Position numbers and translations under genes: made by a program. DNA of 53,930 bases from Gammaproteobacteria bacterium. Its GTDB lineage: Bacteria > Pseudomonadota > Gammaproteobacteria > Burkholderiales > Rhodocyclaceae. Positions 19,379 to 31,251 of this stretch are shown here, in pieces; positions within the stretch are counted from its first letter, which is position 1; each line of letters begins with the position of its first letter. The notes below the pieces were generated by a model that was not told the origin of the DNA, did not search any database, and saw only the letters and a list, made by a program, of their open reading frames with translations. The stretch covers positions 1 through 53,930 of the forward strand of contig JAHJEO010000003.1 in the NCBI GenBank assembly GCA_018825305.1, in the 5' to 3' direction.

Positions 19379-20653
19379 ATGTCTCTCAACGATCCCGGCT
19401 GGGGCAACGATCCCAACCGCGGCAACAAGGGCGGCAACCAAGGCCCTCCCGATCTCGAAGAGTTGTGGCGCGACTTCAATCGCCGTTTGTCCGGCATGCT
19501 CGGCAAGAAGGGCGGCGGCGGCAATGGCAGCGACGGTGGCAATGGCGGCGGCATGCCGACGCTGACCCCGCGCCAGTTCGGCGGCGGCCTTGGCCTCATC
19601 GGCATCCTGGTGGCCGTGGTGTGGCTGGCCAGCGGCTTCTACATCGTCGATGCCAGCCAGCGCGGCATCGTGTTGCAGTTCGGCAGCTACAGCGAAACCA
19701 CCGACCCCGGCTTGCGCTGGCGCTTGCCGTGGCCGATCCAGAGCCACGAGGTGGTCAATCTGTCTGGCGTGCGCACCGTCGAGGTTGGCTATCGCGGCAC
19801 GGAAAAGAACAAGGTGCTGAAGGAAGCGCTGATGCTCACCGACGACGAGAACATCGTCATGGTGCAGTTCGCCGTGCAGTACCTGCTGAAGGATCCCAAG
19901 GACTATATCTTCAAGAATCGCCACCCCGACGACGCCGTGATCGGTGCCGCCGAAACCGCGATCCGCGAGGTCGTGGGCAAGAACAAGATGGACTTCGTAC
20001 TCTACGAGGGGCGCGATGTCATCGCCGCCAACACCCAGAAACTGATGCAGGACATCCTCGATCGCTACGCCACCGGCATCCAGATTCGCGCCGTCACGAT
20101 GCAGAGCACGCAACCGCCGGAGCAGGTGCAGGCGGCCTTCGATGACGCCGTCAAGGCCGGCCAGGATCGCGAGCGCCACAAGAACGAGGGCCAGGCCTAT
20201 GCCAACGACGTCATCCCGCGTGCCCGCGGTACCGCCTCGCGGCTGTTCGAGGAGGCCAGCGGCTACAAGAGTCGCATGATCGCGACCGCCGAGGGTGATG
20301 CCTCGCGCTTCAAGCAGATCCTCGTCGAATACAACAAGGCGCCAGAAGTGACGCGTACCCGCCTTTATATCGATACCGTGCAGCAGGTCTATTCGAACAC
20401 CAGCAAGGTGATGATCGACGCCAAGGGCCAGGGCAACCTGCTCTATCTGCCGCTCGACAAGCTGATGGCGGCGGCCGGTGCCGGCGTCGCGGCATCGGCG
20501 ATTGCCGAGCCCAGCACGGTGACCCGCAGCGAACCCGCGGCCGCCATGTCCGGCGCGACGCCGCCGCAACTCGAACGCAATGCCCCGGATGGTCAGGTTG
20601 GCATGTTCGGCGGCAGTTCCCGCACCCTCTCGCGTGAAAGGGGGGCTCGTTGA
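19379..20653 (+). CDS. hflK: FtsH protease activity modulator HflK
   Basis: A membrane SPFH/prohibitin protein that with HflC forms a large cage around the FtsH protease. It has 424 residues: a Gly/Asn-rich cytoplasmic N-terminus (GNKGGNQGPPDLEELWRDFN, then a glycine-rich run), a membrane helix at about 70-92 (GLGLIGILVAVVWLASGFYI), the SPFH domain (GIVLQFGSYSETTDPGLRWR) and a C-terminal coiled region. I chose the ATG at 19379; the open frame begins earlier but that part overlaps hflX. The stop overlaps the hflC start. Confidence 0.94.
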   Translation: MSLNDPGWGNDPNRGNKGGNQGPPDLEELWRDFNRRLSGMLGKKGGGGNGSDGGNGGGMPTLTPRQFGGGLGLIGILVAVVWLASGFYIVDASQRGIVLQFGSYSETTDPGLRWRLPWPIQSHEVVNLSGVRTVEVGYRGTEKNKVLKEALMLTDDENIVMVQFAVQYLLKDPKDYIFKNRHPDDAVIGAAETAIREVVGKNKMDFVLYEGRDVIAANTQKLMQDILDRYATGIQIRAVTMQSTQPPEQVQAAFDDAVKAGQDRERHKNEGQAYANDVIPRARGTASRLFEEASGYKSRMIATAEGDASRFKQILVEYNKAPEVTRTRLYIDTVQQVYSNTSKVMIDAKGQGNLLYLPLDKLMAAAGAGVAASAIAEPSTVTRSEPAAAMSGATPPQLERNAPDGQVGMFGGSSRTLSRERGAR

Positions 20654-21534
20654 TGAACCGCTATTTGCCCTTTATCGGTTCCGGCTTCATGGTGGCGATG
20701 ATCGTCGCCGCCATGACCTTATTCACGGTTGATCAGCGTCAGTACGCTATCGTCTTCCAGCTTGGTGAGGTCAAGGAAGTCATCCGCGATCCCGGCCTCG
20801 CCTTCAAATGGCCGATGATCCAGAACGTGCGCTTCTTCGACCGGCGCATCCTGACCCTCGACACCGCCGAACCCGAGCGCTTCCTCACCGCCGAGAAAAA
20901 GCCGGTGTTGGTCGATTCCTACGTCAAATGGCGCATCCATGATGTCAAGCTGTACTACATCTCGGTCGCCGGCGACGAAACCGTGGCCAAGACGCGCCTG
21001 GCCCAGACCGTCAACTCCGGCCTGCGCGAAGAATTCGGCAAGCGCACCGTGCATGACGTCGTTTCCGGTGCTCGCGACAAGATCATGGCCGACGTGCAGA
21101 AAAAGGCCGATGCCGACATGCGCGCCATCGGCGTGGAGGTCGTCGACGTCCGCCTCAAGCGCGTCGATTACCCGACGGACGTAGCGGAATCGGTCTATCG
21201 CCGCATGGAAACGGAACGCAAGCGCGTCGCCAACGAGCTGCGCTCCGAGGGCGCGGCCCAGGCCGAGAAGATTCGCGCCGACGCCGACCGGCAGCGCGAG
21301 GTCATCGTCGCCGAGGCCTATCGCGATGCGCAGAAGATCAAGGGCGAGGGCGACGCCAAGGCGGCGTCGACCTATGGCCAGGCCTTCAGCCTGAATCCCG
21401 AGTTCTATTCGTTCTACCGCAGCCTCGAAGCCTATCGATCCAGCTTCAAGACCAAGAATGACGTGCTGGTGGTCGAGCCGAATTCCGATTTCTTCAAGTA
21501 TCTGAAGAACCCCGGTAAGGGCGGCGCGAAATAA
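20653..21534 (+). CDS. hflC: FtsH protease activity modulator HflC
   Basis: Partner of HflK in the FtsH-modulating SPFH complex at the inner membrane. The 293 residues have an N-terminal signal anchor (FIGSGFMVAMIVAAMTLFTV), an SPFH domain (AIVFQLGEVKEVIRDPGLAF, DVRLKRVDYPTDVAESVYRR) and a helical region with AQAEKIRADADRQREVIVAE. Translation starts at the ATG at 20653, overlapping the hflK stop. The stop codon lies inside an AAAGTCGGC core (21533-21541). Confidence 0.95.
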   Translation: MNRYLPFIGSGFMVAMIVAAMTLFTVDQRQYAIVFQLGEVKEVIRDPGLAFKWPMIQNVRFFDRRILTLDTAEPERFLTAEKKPVLVDSYVKWRIHDVKLYYISVAGDETVAKTRLAQTVNSGLREEFGKRTVHDVVSGARDKIMADVQKKADADMRAIGVEVVDVRLKRVDYPTDVAESVYRRMETERKRVANELRSEGAAQAEKIRADADRQREVIVAEAYRDAQKIKGEGDAKAASTYGQAFSLNPEFYSFYRSLEAYRSSFKTKNDVLVVEPNSDFFKYLKNPGKGGAK

Positions 21535-21541
21535 AGTCGGC
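21533..21541 (+). repeat. Motif core only, at the hflC stop codon
   Basis: Exact 9-base core spanning the end of hflC and the start of the 9-base gap. The second half of the motif is absent, so this may be a chance or decayed copy. Confidence 0.4.
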
Positions 21542-21543
21542 AG

Positions 21544-21725
21544 ATGGTCACGACGTTCCTGCTGGCGTTCGCGCTGATGCTGGTGATCGAGGGCCTCATG
21601 CCCTTCATCGCACCGCGGGTATGGCGTGAAACCTTTCGCCGCGTCACCGAACTTGCCGATGGCCAGTTGCGCTTTCTCGGGTTGACTTCGATCGTCGCAG
21701 GCCTGATTCTCATGATCGTCATCAA

Positions 21726-21729
<4 letters not shown>
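21544..21729 (+). CDS. Small membrane protein, DUF2065 (YjeT) family
   Basis: A 61-residue protein with two predicted membrane helices ([20 protein letters not shown] and [18 protein letters not shown]) joined by a basic loop ([18 protein letters not shown]). This matches DUF2065/YjeT, which commonly follows hflC in proteobacteria. Its function is unknown. Nine bases separate it from hflC and it overlaps hisZ by 4 bases, so it is part of the operon. Confidence 0.88.
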
Positions 21730-24211
<2,482 letters not shown>

Positions 24212-24223
24212 GCGACACAAATG

Positions 24224-24249
24224 AAAAAGCCGGCAGCAGCCGGCTTTTT
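24224..24249 (+). terminator. Rho-independent terminator after purA
   Basis: The hairpin AAAAAGCCGGC-AGCA-GCCGGCTTTTT lies 13 bases after the purA stop. The A-rich 5' flank means it could act in both directions, so it may also end the tRNA-Leu transcript on the minus strand. Confidence 0.9.
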
Positions 24250-24273
24250 GTCTTTGCAACCTGATTCAAACCT

Positions 24274-24358
<85 letters not shown>

Positions 24359-24399
24359 AGGTGTGAAACGAGGCGCGAATCATAAAGGAAATTAACGAA

Positions 24400-26637
24400 T
24401 TGTCAAACAAGCCAGCCAAGTCAAAGCTCTCCAAAATTCGCCGCGCCGACCCGATGTTCGAGCGCGAGATCGCCACCTATGAGCATCCGCTGCCGAGCCG
24501 CGAGTATGTGCTGCAGGTCTTGGCGGAGCAGGGCGTGCCGGTGTCGTTCGAGCGCATCTGCGAACTGCTCGACGTCGCCGAGTTCGAGGAAACCCACTTC
24601 ACGCGCCGCCTCGGTGCCATGGCGCGCGACGGCCAGTTGCTGCAGAACCGTCGCGACGACTGGCTGATTCCCGACAAGGCCGACCTGATCCGCGGCCGCG
24701 TCGAGGGCCATGCCGACGGCTTCGGCTTCCTGGTGCCGGACGACGGCGGCGCCGACCTGTTCCTGTCGATGAAGGAAATGGACAAGGTGCTGCACCGCGA
24801 CCATGCCATCGCTCGCGTCATCGGTACCGATCGCAAGGGGCGGCCCGAGGGCAAGATCGTCGAGGTCATCGAGCGCGCCAACACCAAGCTGGTCGGCCGC
24901 GTCTTCGAAGAACACGGCGTCTGGTACGTCGTGGCCGAGAACAAGCGCATCAGCCAGGACATCCTGATCGCGCCGCCGGCCAAGGGCGACAAGAAAGCGC
25001 CCAGGCCCAAGGCCGGCCAGGTGGTGATGGTCGAGATTCTCGAACAGCCAAGCAAGCAGAAACAGCCGATCGGCCATGTGATCGAAATTCTCGGCAACTA
25101 CGCCGATTCCGGCATGGAAATCGAGATCGCACTGCGCAAGCACGAGCTGCCTTTCGAGTTCTCCAAGGCCGTGCTGCAGGAAGCGAAGAAGCTGCCGGAC
25201 GAGGTACGCAAGTCGGACTGGAAGGGCCGCGAGGACATTACGAAGCTACCGCTGGTGACCATCGACAGCGAGACTGCGCGCGACTTCGACGACGCCGTCT
25301 ATTGCGAGCGGCAGGGCAAGGGCTATCGCCTGGTTGTCGCCATCGCCGACGTCTCGCATTACGTTCAGGCTGGTGGCGCGCTCGACGCAGACGCCAAGGA
25401 TCGCGGCAACTCGGTGTATTTCCCGCGGCGGGTGATCCCGATGCTGCCGGAGAAGCTTTCCAACGGCCTGTGCTCGCTCAACCCCCAGGTCGATCGCCTG
25501 TGCATGGTCTGCGACATGGACGTCTCGGCCAGCGGCGAAATCAAGAAATACCGCTTCTACTCGGCGGTGATGTGGTCGCATGCCCGGCTGACCTACAACG
25601 AAGTCGCCGCTGCCCTCTACGACAAGGATGCCGCCGCCCGGACGAAGCTCGGGGTACTGCTGCCGCACCTCGAAAACCTCGACGCCCTGTTCCGCGTACT
25701 GGTCAAGGCGCGCACCAAGCGTGGCGCCATCGATTTCGAGACCGTCGAGACGCGCATGATCTTCGACGACAACGGCAAGATCTCCCGCATCGAGCCCTAC
25801 GAGCGCAACGACGCCCATCGCGTGATCGAGGAATGCATGCTCGCCGCCAACGTCTGCGCCTCCGACTTCCTCAAGGAAAGCGAGCACCCGGCGCTGTATC
25901 GGGTGCATGAAGGGCCCAAGCCGGAGCGGCTGGAAAAGCTGCGCGACTTCATCGGCACCTTCGGCCTCCAGCTGGGCGGCGGCGACGAGCCGCACGCCAA
26001 GGACTACGCCGCGCTGCTCGAAAAGCTGCAGGGTCGCCCCGACAAGCAACTGCTGCAGACGGTGATGCTGCGCTCGCTGCGCCAGGCCATCTACAGCCCG
26101 GACAACGTCGGCCACTTCGGCCTCGCCTACGAGAGCTACACCCACTTCACCTCGCCGATCCGGCGCTACCCCGACCTGCTGATCCACCGCTCGATAAAGT
26201 CGGCGCTGGCGGGACGGCGCTACGAGGCCGGCGACTGGGAACAGATCGGCCTGCACTGCTCCCAGACCGAGCGCCGCGCCGACGAAGCGACGCGCGACGT
26301 CGACGCATTTCTCAAGTGCTACTACATGCAGGACCGCATCGGCGAGGAATTCACCGGCAGCATCTCCTCGGTGGTGTCCTTCGGTATTTTCGTCGCCCTC
26401 GACGAAGTGTTCGTCGAAGGCCTGGTGCATGTGTCTGAACTTGGTTCCGACTACTTCCATTTCGACGACAAGGCTCATGCCATGGTCGGCGAGCGCAGCG
26501 GCCGTCGCTTCCGCCTGTCCGATCGGGTGAGCATCAAGCTGATGCGGGTAGACATGGAGCAGAACAAGATCGACTTCCGCCTGGTGGACGCCGACAACGC
26601 GGTGCCGACGGGGAAGAAGCGCGGCAAGCGCGACTAG
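24400..26637 (+). CDS. rnr: Ribonuclease R
   Basis: A processive 3'-5' exoribonuclease that degrades structured RNA. The 745 residues contain an N-terminal helix-turn-helix ([20 protein letters not shown]), cold-shock domains ([20 protein letters not shown]), the RNB catalytic domain with [15 protein letters not shown], and a C-terminal S1 domain ([20 protein letters not shown]). The start is probably the TTG at 24400, preceded by AAAGGAAA; a start at the later ATG would lose family-typical residues. Residues KSALAGRRY come from a motif copy (26196-26219) at a spot where E. coli RNase R has KYLLAKEQ. Confidence 0.95.
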   Translation: MSNKPAKSKLSKIRRADPMFEREIATYEHPLPSREYVLQVLAEQGVPVSFERICELLDVAEFEETHFTRRLGAMARDGQLLQNRRDDWLIPDKADLIRGRVEGHADGFGFLVPDDGGADLFLSMKEMDKVLHRDHAIARVIGTDRKGRPEGKIVEVIERANTKLVGRVFEEHGVWYVVAENKRISQDILIAPPAKGDKKAPRPKAGQVVMVEILEQPSKQKQPIGHVIEILGNYADSGMEIEIALRKHELPFEFSKAVLQEAKKLPDEVRKSDWKGREDITKLPLVTIDSETARDFDDAVYCERQGKGYRLVVAIADVSHYVQAGGALDADAKDRGNSVYFPRRVIPMLPEKLSNGLCSLNPQVDRLCMVCDMDVSASGEIKKYRFYSAVMWSHARLTYNEVAAALYDKDAAARTKLGVLLPHLENLDALFRVLVKARTKRGAIDFETVETRMIFDDNGKISRIEPYERNDAHRVIEECMLAANVCASDFLKESEHPALYRVHEGPKPERLEKLRDFIGTFGLQLGGGDEPHAKDYAALLEKLQGRPDKQLLQTVMLRSLRQAIYSPDNVGHFGLAYESYTHFTSPIRRYPDLLIHRSIKSALAGRRYEAGDWEQIGLHCSQTERRADEATRDVDAFLKCYYMQDRIGEEFTGSISSVVSFGIFVALDEVFVEGLVHVSELGSDYFHFDDKAHAMVGERSGRRFRLSDRVSIKLMRVDMEQNKIDFRLVDADNAVPTGKKRGKRD
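26196..26219 (+). repeat. Dispersed motif copy in rnr
   Basis: Core at 26196-26204 then GCTGGCGGGACGGCG. Read one base out of phase compared with dctQ, giving KSALAGRR. Confidence 0.85.
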
Positions 26638-26655
26638 GCGGTTCGAGTGGGGGTG

Positions 26656-27042
26656 ATGGCCATGCAGGAACGACGTTCGCAACCGCGCTACCGAATGACG
26701 CCGCCGCTGCCGGGCCGCGCCTTCATCGACGCCGTCGGCCAGTTCGATGCGCTGCTGCTCGATGTCTCGGAAGATGGTGCGCGCATGGTGCTGGCACCGG
26801 AAAGCGCCGAAGACCTCGCACGCTTCCTCGGCGCCGGCGAGAAGGGCGTTACCGGCGCCTTCGGGCGACCCGAGGGAGCGCCCTGGAAATTCGTGCTGCT
26901 GCACACGCGTACGACGGCGCTCGAAGCCGATGGTGGCGTCAGTGCCGCCTGCGTCATCGCCGGCCGCTTCGTCGCGGTGCCGTCATTTACGGTCGCCGAT
27001 CTGGAGCGATTGGTGGCGCAGGGCGAGGCGGTTCGCACATGA
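26656..27042 (+). CDS. PilZ-like domain protein
   Basis: A 128-residue protein beginning [14 protein letters not shown]. The RxxxR-type start (RRSQPR) and the following [18 protein letters not shown] resemble PilZ domains, which bind cyclic di-GMP. The second PilZ motif (D/N-x-S-x-x-G) is matched by DVSEDG. The assignment is moderate because the rest is weakly conserved. A GTG at 26647 and an ATG at 26662 are alternative starts; I favour 26656, which follows GGGGGTG. It lies between rnr and rlmB and overlaps rlmB by 4 bases. Confidence 0.6.
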   Translation: MAMQERRSQPRYRMTPPLPGRAFIDAVGQFDALLLDVSEDGARMVLAPESAEDLARFLGAGEKGVTGAFGRPEGAPWKFVLLHTRTTALEADGGVSAACVIAGRFVAVPSFTVADLERLVAQGEAVRT

Positions 27043-27773
27043 GCGAACTGCACCTGATCCACGGCTTTCATGCCGTCACTGCCAAGCTGCGTCACGCGGC
27101 AGGGGACATCAAGGAAATCTACGTCGCGGCGGGCCGCCAGGATGCGCGCGTACGCGATCTGGTGAGCCTCGCCGAATCGCGCGGCGTGCGTGTGCTGCCG
27201 ACCGATGCGGCGCGCCTCGACGGCATGGCCGGCGGAGCGCGACACCAGGGCGTGCTGGCGCGTGTGGCGGCGACGCAGCGCCATGTCACGCTGGACGATG
27301 TGCTCGATGAATTGTCCGACCCGCCGCTGCTGCTGGTGCTCGATGGCGTGACCGATCCGCACAACCTCGGCGCCTGCCTGCGCGTGGCCGATGCCGCCGG
27401 CTGCCATGCCGTGCTTGCGCCCAAGGATCGCGCCTGCGGCCTCAATGCGACCGCCATCAAGGTGGCCTCGGGCGCGGCCGACACGGTGCCCTACCTCATG
27501 GTGACCAACCTCGCGCGCACGCTGCGCGAGATCAAGGAACGCAACATCTGGGTGATTGGCGCCGCCGGCGAGGCGAGCAAGGACATCTATGCCATCGAGC
27601 AGAAGGGCGCCGTGGCCTGGGTGCTCGGCGCCGAGGGCGAAGGCCTGCGGCGGCTGACGCGCGACACCTGCGACGAACTGGCGAAAATCCCGATGTACGG
27701 CTCGGTCGAGAGCCTCAACGTTTCGGTAGCGAGCGGGATCTGCCTGTTCGAAGCTCGCCGCCAGCGCGGCTGA
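27039..27773 (+). CDS. rlmB: 23S rRNA (guanosine-2251-2'-O)-methyltransferase
   Basis: A SPOUT-class methyltransferase that 2'-O-methylates G2251 in the peptidyl-transferase P loop. Its 244 residues have the N-terminal substrate domain ([20 protein letters not shown]) and the three SpoU motifs: [32 protein letters not shown] and [20 protein letters not shown]. The coupling rnr-rlmB is widespread in proteobacteria. No T-tailed terminator follows; the downstream gap holds GC-rich repeat DNA. Confidence 0.95.
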   Translation: MSELHLIHGFHAVTAKLRHAAGDIKEIYVAAGRQDARVRDLVSLAESRGVRVLPTDAARLDGMAGGARHQGVLARVAATQRHVTLDDVLDELSDPPLLLVLDGVTDPHNLGACLRVADAAGCHAVLAPKDRACGLNATAIKVASGAADTVPYLMVTNLARTLREIKERNIWVIGAAGEASKDIYAIEQKGAVAWVLGAEGEGLRRLTRDTCDELAKIPMYGSVESLNVSVASGICLFEARRQRG

Positions 27774-27946
27774 ATCTTAACCTGCAGATTTGCCGCCGGG
27801 CCGCCCCAAGGCAAAGCACCAACTGGAGCGCGTGGAACGCGCGACCCCACCCGTGGGAGACTACATGGTTCCCAGTGGCAATCGAGTGCAGCGAGCTTGC
27901 GGGCTCCCCCGCCGGCGGGCGGGGGCCGGGGGGAGGGAACCCTTGC
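27774..27946. repeat. GC-rich intergenic repeat region between rlmB and bamD
   Basis: This is the 173-base gap between the convergent rlmB and bamD. It carries a 17-base block CGCCGGGCCGCCCCAAG (27794-27810) that is an exact inverted match to 11413-11429 in the ispG 5' region. It also has a short hairpin around CCCACCCGTGGGAG and a strong GC palindrome around CCCCCGCCGGCGGGCGGGGG (about 27907-27926). The composition suggests a dispersed non-coding repeat of the kind seen between genes in betaproteobacteria. I see no gene in it. Confidence 0.55.
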
Positions 27947-28738
27947 TTACCAGAGCTTCCACCAGGCTTCCTTGCGGTTCAGCCCGCGCTTGTAATACAC
28001 GCTGTTGGGGAAGTTCGCCTTCATCACGCGCTCGGCATCGTCACGCAGGTCGTTGAGATTCAGCGCGTCGTAGGCCTTGACCATGATGAACAGCGCCTCT
28101 TCATTGGCGGGCGCGTCGGCATAGGTCTTGACGGCGAACTGGGCGCGGTTGGCGGCGGCGACATAGGCGCCACGCTTCATGTAATAGCGGGCCACGTGCA
28201 CCTCGTGCGCGGCCAGCGCATTGACCAGATACTTCATGCGGGCCGTGGCGTCGGCGGCGTACTTGCTGTTGGGGAAGCGGGTGGCCAGCTCCTTGAATGC
28301 CTCGAACGATTCTTTCGCCGCCTTCGGGTCGCGCTCGGTCAGGTCCTGGTTGCTGACGTAGCCGAGCATGCCGAGATCTTCGTTGAAATTGACCAGGCCC
28401 TTCAGGTAATAGGCGTAATCGACGCTGGGGTGGGTCGGATGGAGGCGGATGAAGCGGTCGCAGGCGGCGATGGCCGAGGCCGGCTCGCTCTGCTTGTAAT
28501 AGGCGAAGGCGACCTCGAGCTGCGCCTGCTGGGCGTAGCGGCCGTAGGGGTAGCGCGATTCGAGTTTCTCGAAGTACTTGATGGCCTTGTCGTAGGAGCC
28601 CTCGGCGACGGCGGTCTTGGCCTCGGTGTAGAGCTTGTTCGGTGACCAGCCGGCGGTTTCGTCGATCTGCTCGGGAATCAGGCCGCAACCGGCGACGGAC
28701 AAGGCAAGGGCGGCAAGGAGAGCGGCTAAACTACGCAT
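27947..28738 (-). CDS. bamD: Outer membrane protein assembly factor BamD
   Basis: An essential lipoprotein of the BAM complex. Its 263 residues have a lipobox (LALSVAGC, lipidated Cys18) and five TPR repeats, visible in LYTEAKTAVAEGSYDKAIKY, KLESRYPYGRYAQQAQLEVA, AIAACDRFIRLHPTHPSVDY and YYLKGLVNFNED. The start codon at 28738 overlaps the region of the divergent rluD start, so no separate intergenic promoter space exists between the two. Confidence 0.96.
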   Translation of the reverse strand: MRSLAALLAALALSVAGCGLIPEQIDETAGWSPNKLYTEAKTAVAEGSYDKAIKYFEKLESRYPYGRYAQQAQLEVAFAYYKQSEPASAIAACDRFIRLHPTHPSVDYAYYLKGLVNFNEDLGMLGYVSNQDLTERDPKAAKESFEAFKELATRFPNSKYAADATARMKYLVNALAAHEVHVARYYMKRGAYVAAANRAQFAVKTYADAPANEEALFIMVKAYDALNLNDLRDDAERVMKANFPNSVYYKRGLNRKEAWWKLW

Positions 28739-28739
28739 G

Positions 28740-29714
28740 ATGAACAGTTCCCTGGATGAGTCGGACGATTATAGCTGCACGCCGCCAGCCCCTGCGCTGC
28801 CGTCGGCCGTGGCAGCGGCCGAGATTCCTGTCGAAATGGTCGGCATGCGGGTGGACGCTGCGCTGGCGCGGATGTTCCCCGAGCATTCGCGCAGCCGCCT
28901 GCAGGCTTGGCTCAAGGACGGGCTGATCCAGGTCGATGGCCTCGCCGCCGACGCCAAGCGCAAGGTGCTCGGTGGTGAAAGCGTTACCGTCGCCGTGCCG
29001 CCAGCGCCGACTTTTGCGGCGGCCGAGGACATCGCGCTCGATATCGTCTTCGAGGACGACCACCTGATCGTGCTCGACAAGCCCGCCGGCCTGGTGGTGC
29101 ACCCGGGCAACGGCAACGAGTCCGGCACGCTGATGAACGCGCTGCTGCACCATGCGCCGGCGCTTGCGGGCATTCCGCGTGCCGGTATCGTGCATCGGCT
29201 GGACAAGGAAACCAGCGGCCTGCTGGTGGTAGCGAAGACGCTGCCGGCGCAGACCGACCTGGTGCGGCAGCTGCAGGCGCGCAGCGTCAAGCGCCATTAC
29301 CTCGCGCTGGCGCTGGGGCGGATCGAGCGCGACGGTGTCGTCGATGCACCGATCGGGCGCCACCCGGTGCAGCGCATCAAGATGGCGGTAGTCGCCGGCA
29401 GCGGCGGCAAGGAGGCGCGCACCCACTATCGCGTGATGGAACGATTCGAGAAGGCGACGCTGCTCGAATGCCGGCTGGAAACCGGCCGCACCCACCAGAT
29501 CCGGGTGCATCTGGCATCCATCGGCCATCCGCTGGCCGGCGACCCGGTCTATGGCAAGACCTGCAGCGGCGATGTGCGGCTCGATGCCTTCCGCCGCCAG
29601 GCCCTGCATGCCTGGCGCCTGGCTGTGCTTCATCCCGCCAGCGGCACCGAGTGCGCCTGGGAAGCGCCGCTGCCGGCGGATTTCGCCGCGCTGCTCGACA
29701 GCCTGCGGGCATGA
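28740..29714 (+). CDS. rluD: 23S rRNA pseudouridine(1911/1915/1917) synthase
   Basis: RluD makes three pseudouridines in helix 69 of 23S rRNA. The protein has an N-terminal S4 domain (SRSRLQAWLKDGLIQVDGL) and the RluA-type catalytic domain with HRLDKETSGLLVVAKT (catalytic Asp), GRTHQIRVHLASIGHPLAGD and VYGKTC. The start is uncertain. ATG at 28740 (or 28737, which overlaps the bamD start codon) gives a 324-residue protein close to the E. coli length; an in-frame GTG at 28809 would remove a weakly conserved leader. Residues VPPAPTF are encoded by a motif copy (28991-29014). Confidence 0.93.
   Translation: MNSSLDESDDYSCTPPAPALPSAVAAAEIPVEMVGMRVDAALARMFPEHSRSRLQAWLKDGLIQVDGLAADAKRKVLGGESVTVAVPPAPTFAAAEDIALDIVFEDDHLIVLDKPAGLVVHPGNGNESGTLMNALLHHAPALAGIPRAGIVHRLDKETSGLLVVAKTLPAQTDLVRQLQARSVKRHYLALALGRIERDGVVDAPIGRHPVQRIKMAVVAGSGGKEARTHYRVMERFEKATLLECRLETGRTHQIRVHLASIGHPLAGDPVYGKTCSGDVRLDAFRRQALHAWRLAVLHPASGTECAWEAPLPADFAALLDSLRA
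28991..29014 (-). repeat. Dispersed motif copy in rluD
   Basis: Core at 29006-29014 on the minus strand, then GCTGGCGGCACGGCG. Antisense to rluD, encoding AVPPAPTF. Confidence 0.88.
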
Positions 29715-30445
29715 GCGGGTTCCTCATTCCCGACTGGCCGGCACCACCGCAAGTGCGGACGCTGGTGACGACGCGCCAGGGTGGCGTCAGCGGCGGGCCG
29801 TATGCGAGCCTCAATCTCGGCGACCACGTTGGCGACGACCCGGCGGCCGTGGCGGCGAACCGCGCCATCCTGCGCCGCGAATTGCCGGTGGAGCCGGCCT
29901 GGCTGCGCCAGGTCCATGGTGTGCAATGCGTCGAAGCGGCAGTCGCTGCGCCGGGCTGCGACGCCGACGCCAGCGTGGCGTTCGCGCCGGGCAGCGTTTG
30001 CGCGGTGCTGACTGCCGACTGCCTGCCGGTGCTGTTCTGCGACGTGGGCGGCACGGCGGTGGCGGCGGCGCACGCCGGCTGGCGCGGGCTGGCGGCGGGC
30101 GTGCTGGAAAAGTCGGCGCTGGCGCTACGGCGACCGCCCGGCGAAGTGATGGCCTGGCTCGGCCCGGCCATCGGCCCGACGGCCTTCGAGGTCGGCGACG
30201 AAGTGCGTGCGGCCTTCGTCGCCCACGACGCTGCTGCCGCGAAGGCGTTCGCCCCGCATGGCGCGGGCAAGTGGCTGTGCGACCTGTACGAACTGGCGCG
30301 GCAGCGGCTGGCGGACGTCGGTGTCCGGCGTGTCAGCGGCGGCGGTTTTTGTACCGTCACCGAACGCGAGCGCTTCTATTCCTATCGCCGCGACGGCGCG
30401 ACCGGGCGCATGGCCAGCCTGATCTGGCTCGATCGAACCGTATAA
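29711..30445 (+). CDS. pgeF: Multicopper-oxidase-like laccase-domain protein PgeF (YfiH family)
   Basis: A 244-residue protein of the DUF152/YfiH family. Members were called polyphenol oxidases; E. coli PgeF corrects peptidoglycan precursors carrying L-serine, and other members act on purine nucleosides. Family motifs are VTTRQGGVSGGPYASLNLGD, LTADCLPVLFCD, AAAHAGWRGLAAG and GPAIGPTAFEVGDEV, holding the metal-site Cys and His. The start at 29711 overlaps the rluD stop by 4 bases; rluD-yfiH is a common pair. Residues EKSALALRR are encoded by a motif copy at 30109-30132. Confidence 0.9.
   Translation: MSGFLIPDWPAPPQVRTLVTTRQGGVSGGPYASLNLGDHVGDDPAAVAANRAILRRELPVEPAWLRQVHGVQCVEAAVAAPGCDADASVAFAPGSVCAVLTADCLPVLFCDVGGTAVAAAHAGWRGLAAGVLEKSALALRRPPGEVMAWLGPAIGPTAFEVGDEVRAAFVAHDAAAAKAFAPHGAGKWLCDLYELARQRLADVGVRRVSGGGFCTVTERERFYSYRRDGATGRMASLIWLDRTV
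30109..30132 (+). repeat. Dispersed motif copy in pgeF
   Basis: Core at 30109-30117 then GCTGGCGCTACGGCG. Encodes KSALALRR in the PgeF protein. Confidence 0.83.
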
Positions 30446-30456
30446 TCCGTGCCCTC

Positions 30457-31251
30457 ATGTCCGTACTCAACTGGATTCTCCTCGCCTCGCTGACCGGCGG
30501 TGCCCTGTCGGTGCTGGCGGCCGCCGCCTTCGCGCTGACGGCGCGCGTGCACTGGGTGCAGTGGCTGATCAGCTATGCCATCGGCGCGCTGCTGGGCGCG
30601 GCCTTTCTCGAAGTCCTGCCGGCTGCCGTCACCGCCAGCGGCGACGCGACGACCAGCACCTCCATCGTGCTCGGCGGCATCCTCATCTTCTTCATCCTCG
30701 AAAAGCTGGTGATCTGGCGCCACTGCCACATCGAGGCCTGCGAGGGCCACGAGCCGCACGTACATGCCCATGGGCATGACCACGGCCGTTCCGGCCTCCT
30801 GATCCTGGTCGGCGACACCTTCCACAATTTCGTCGATGGCGTGCTGATCGCGGCTGCCTTCATGGAGGACGTGCGCCTTGGCGCCGTCACCGCGCTGGCC
30901 ATCATCGCCCACGAGATTCCGCAGGAGGTCGGCGACTTCGTCATCCTGCTGCACTCCGGCTACAGCAAGACGCGGGCGCTGGCCTACAACCTGCTGTCCA
31001 GCCTGGCGACGCTGGTGGGCGGCCTGCTGGCCTACTACGGCCTGTCGGCCGCCGAGGGCGCGGTGCCGGTGATGCTGGCGCTGGCAGCGGCGAGCATGAT
31101 CTATGTTGCCGTGGCCGACCTGATTCCGGGCCTGCACAAGCGCTCGGAACTACGCGCGACGGTCGCCCAGGTCGCCCTGATCGTGCTGGGCATCGGCTCG
31201 GTCGTCGCCGGGCACCACCTGGTCGACCACTTCGTCGGCGTCGGTCACTGA
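30457..31251 (+). CDS. ZIP-family divalent metal transporter
   Basis: A 264-residue membrane protein with about eight helices. The ZIP metal-binding signature helices are intact: TFHNFVDGVLIAAAF in helix 4 and IIAHEIPQEVGDFVILL in helix 5. A His-rich cytoplasmic loop (HVHAHGHDHG) precedes them. It probably imports zinc, iron or a similar divalent cation; the substrate is not determined. I chose the ATG at 30457, 12 bases after pgeF, since the upstream frame is a shadow. Its last 102 bases overlap the opposite-strand gene at 31150-31464. Confidence 0.88.
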   Translation: MSVLNWILLASLTGGALSVLAAAAFALTARVHWVQWLISYAIGALLGAAFLEVLPAAVTASGDATTSTSIVLGGILIFFILEKLVIWRHCHIEACEGHEPHVHAHGHDHGRSGLLILVGDTFHNFVDGVLIAAAFMEDVRLGAVTALAIIAHEIPQEVGDFVILLHSGYSKTRALAYNLLSSLATLVGGLLAYYGLSAAEGAVPVMLALAAASMIYVAVADLIPGLHKRSELRATVAQVALIVLGIGSVVAGHHLVDHFVGVGH

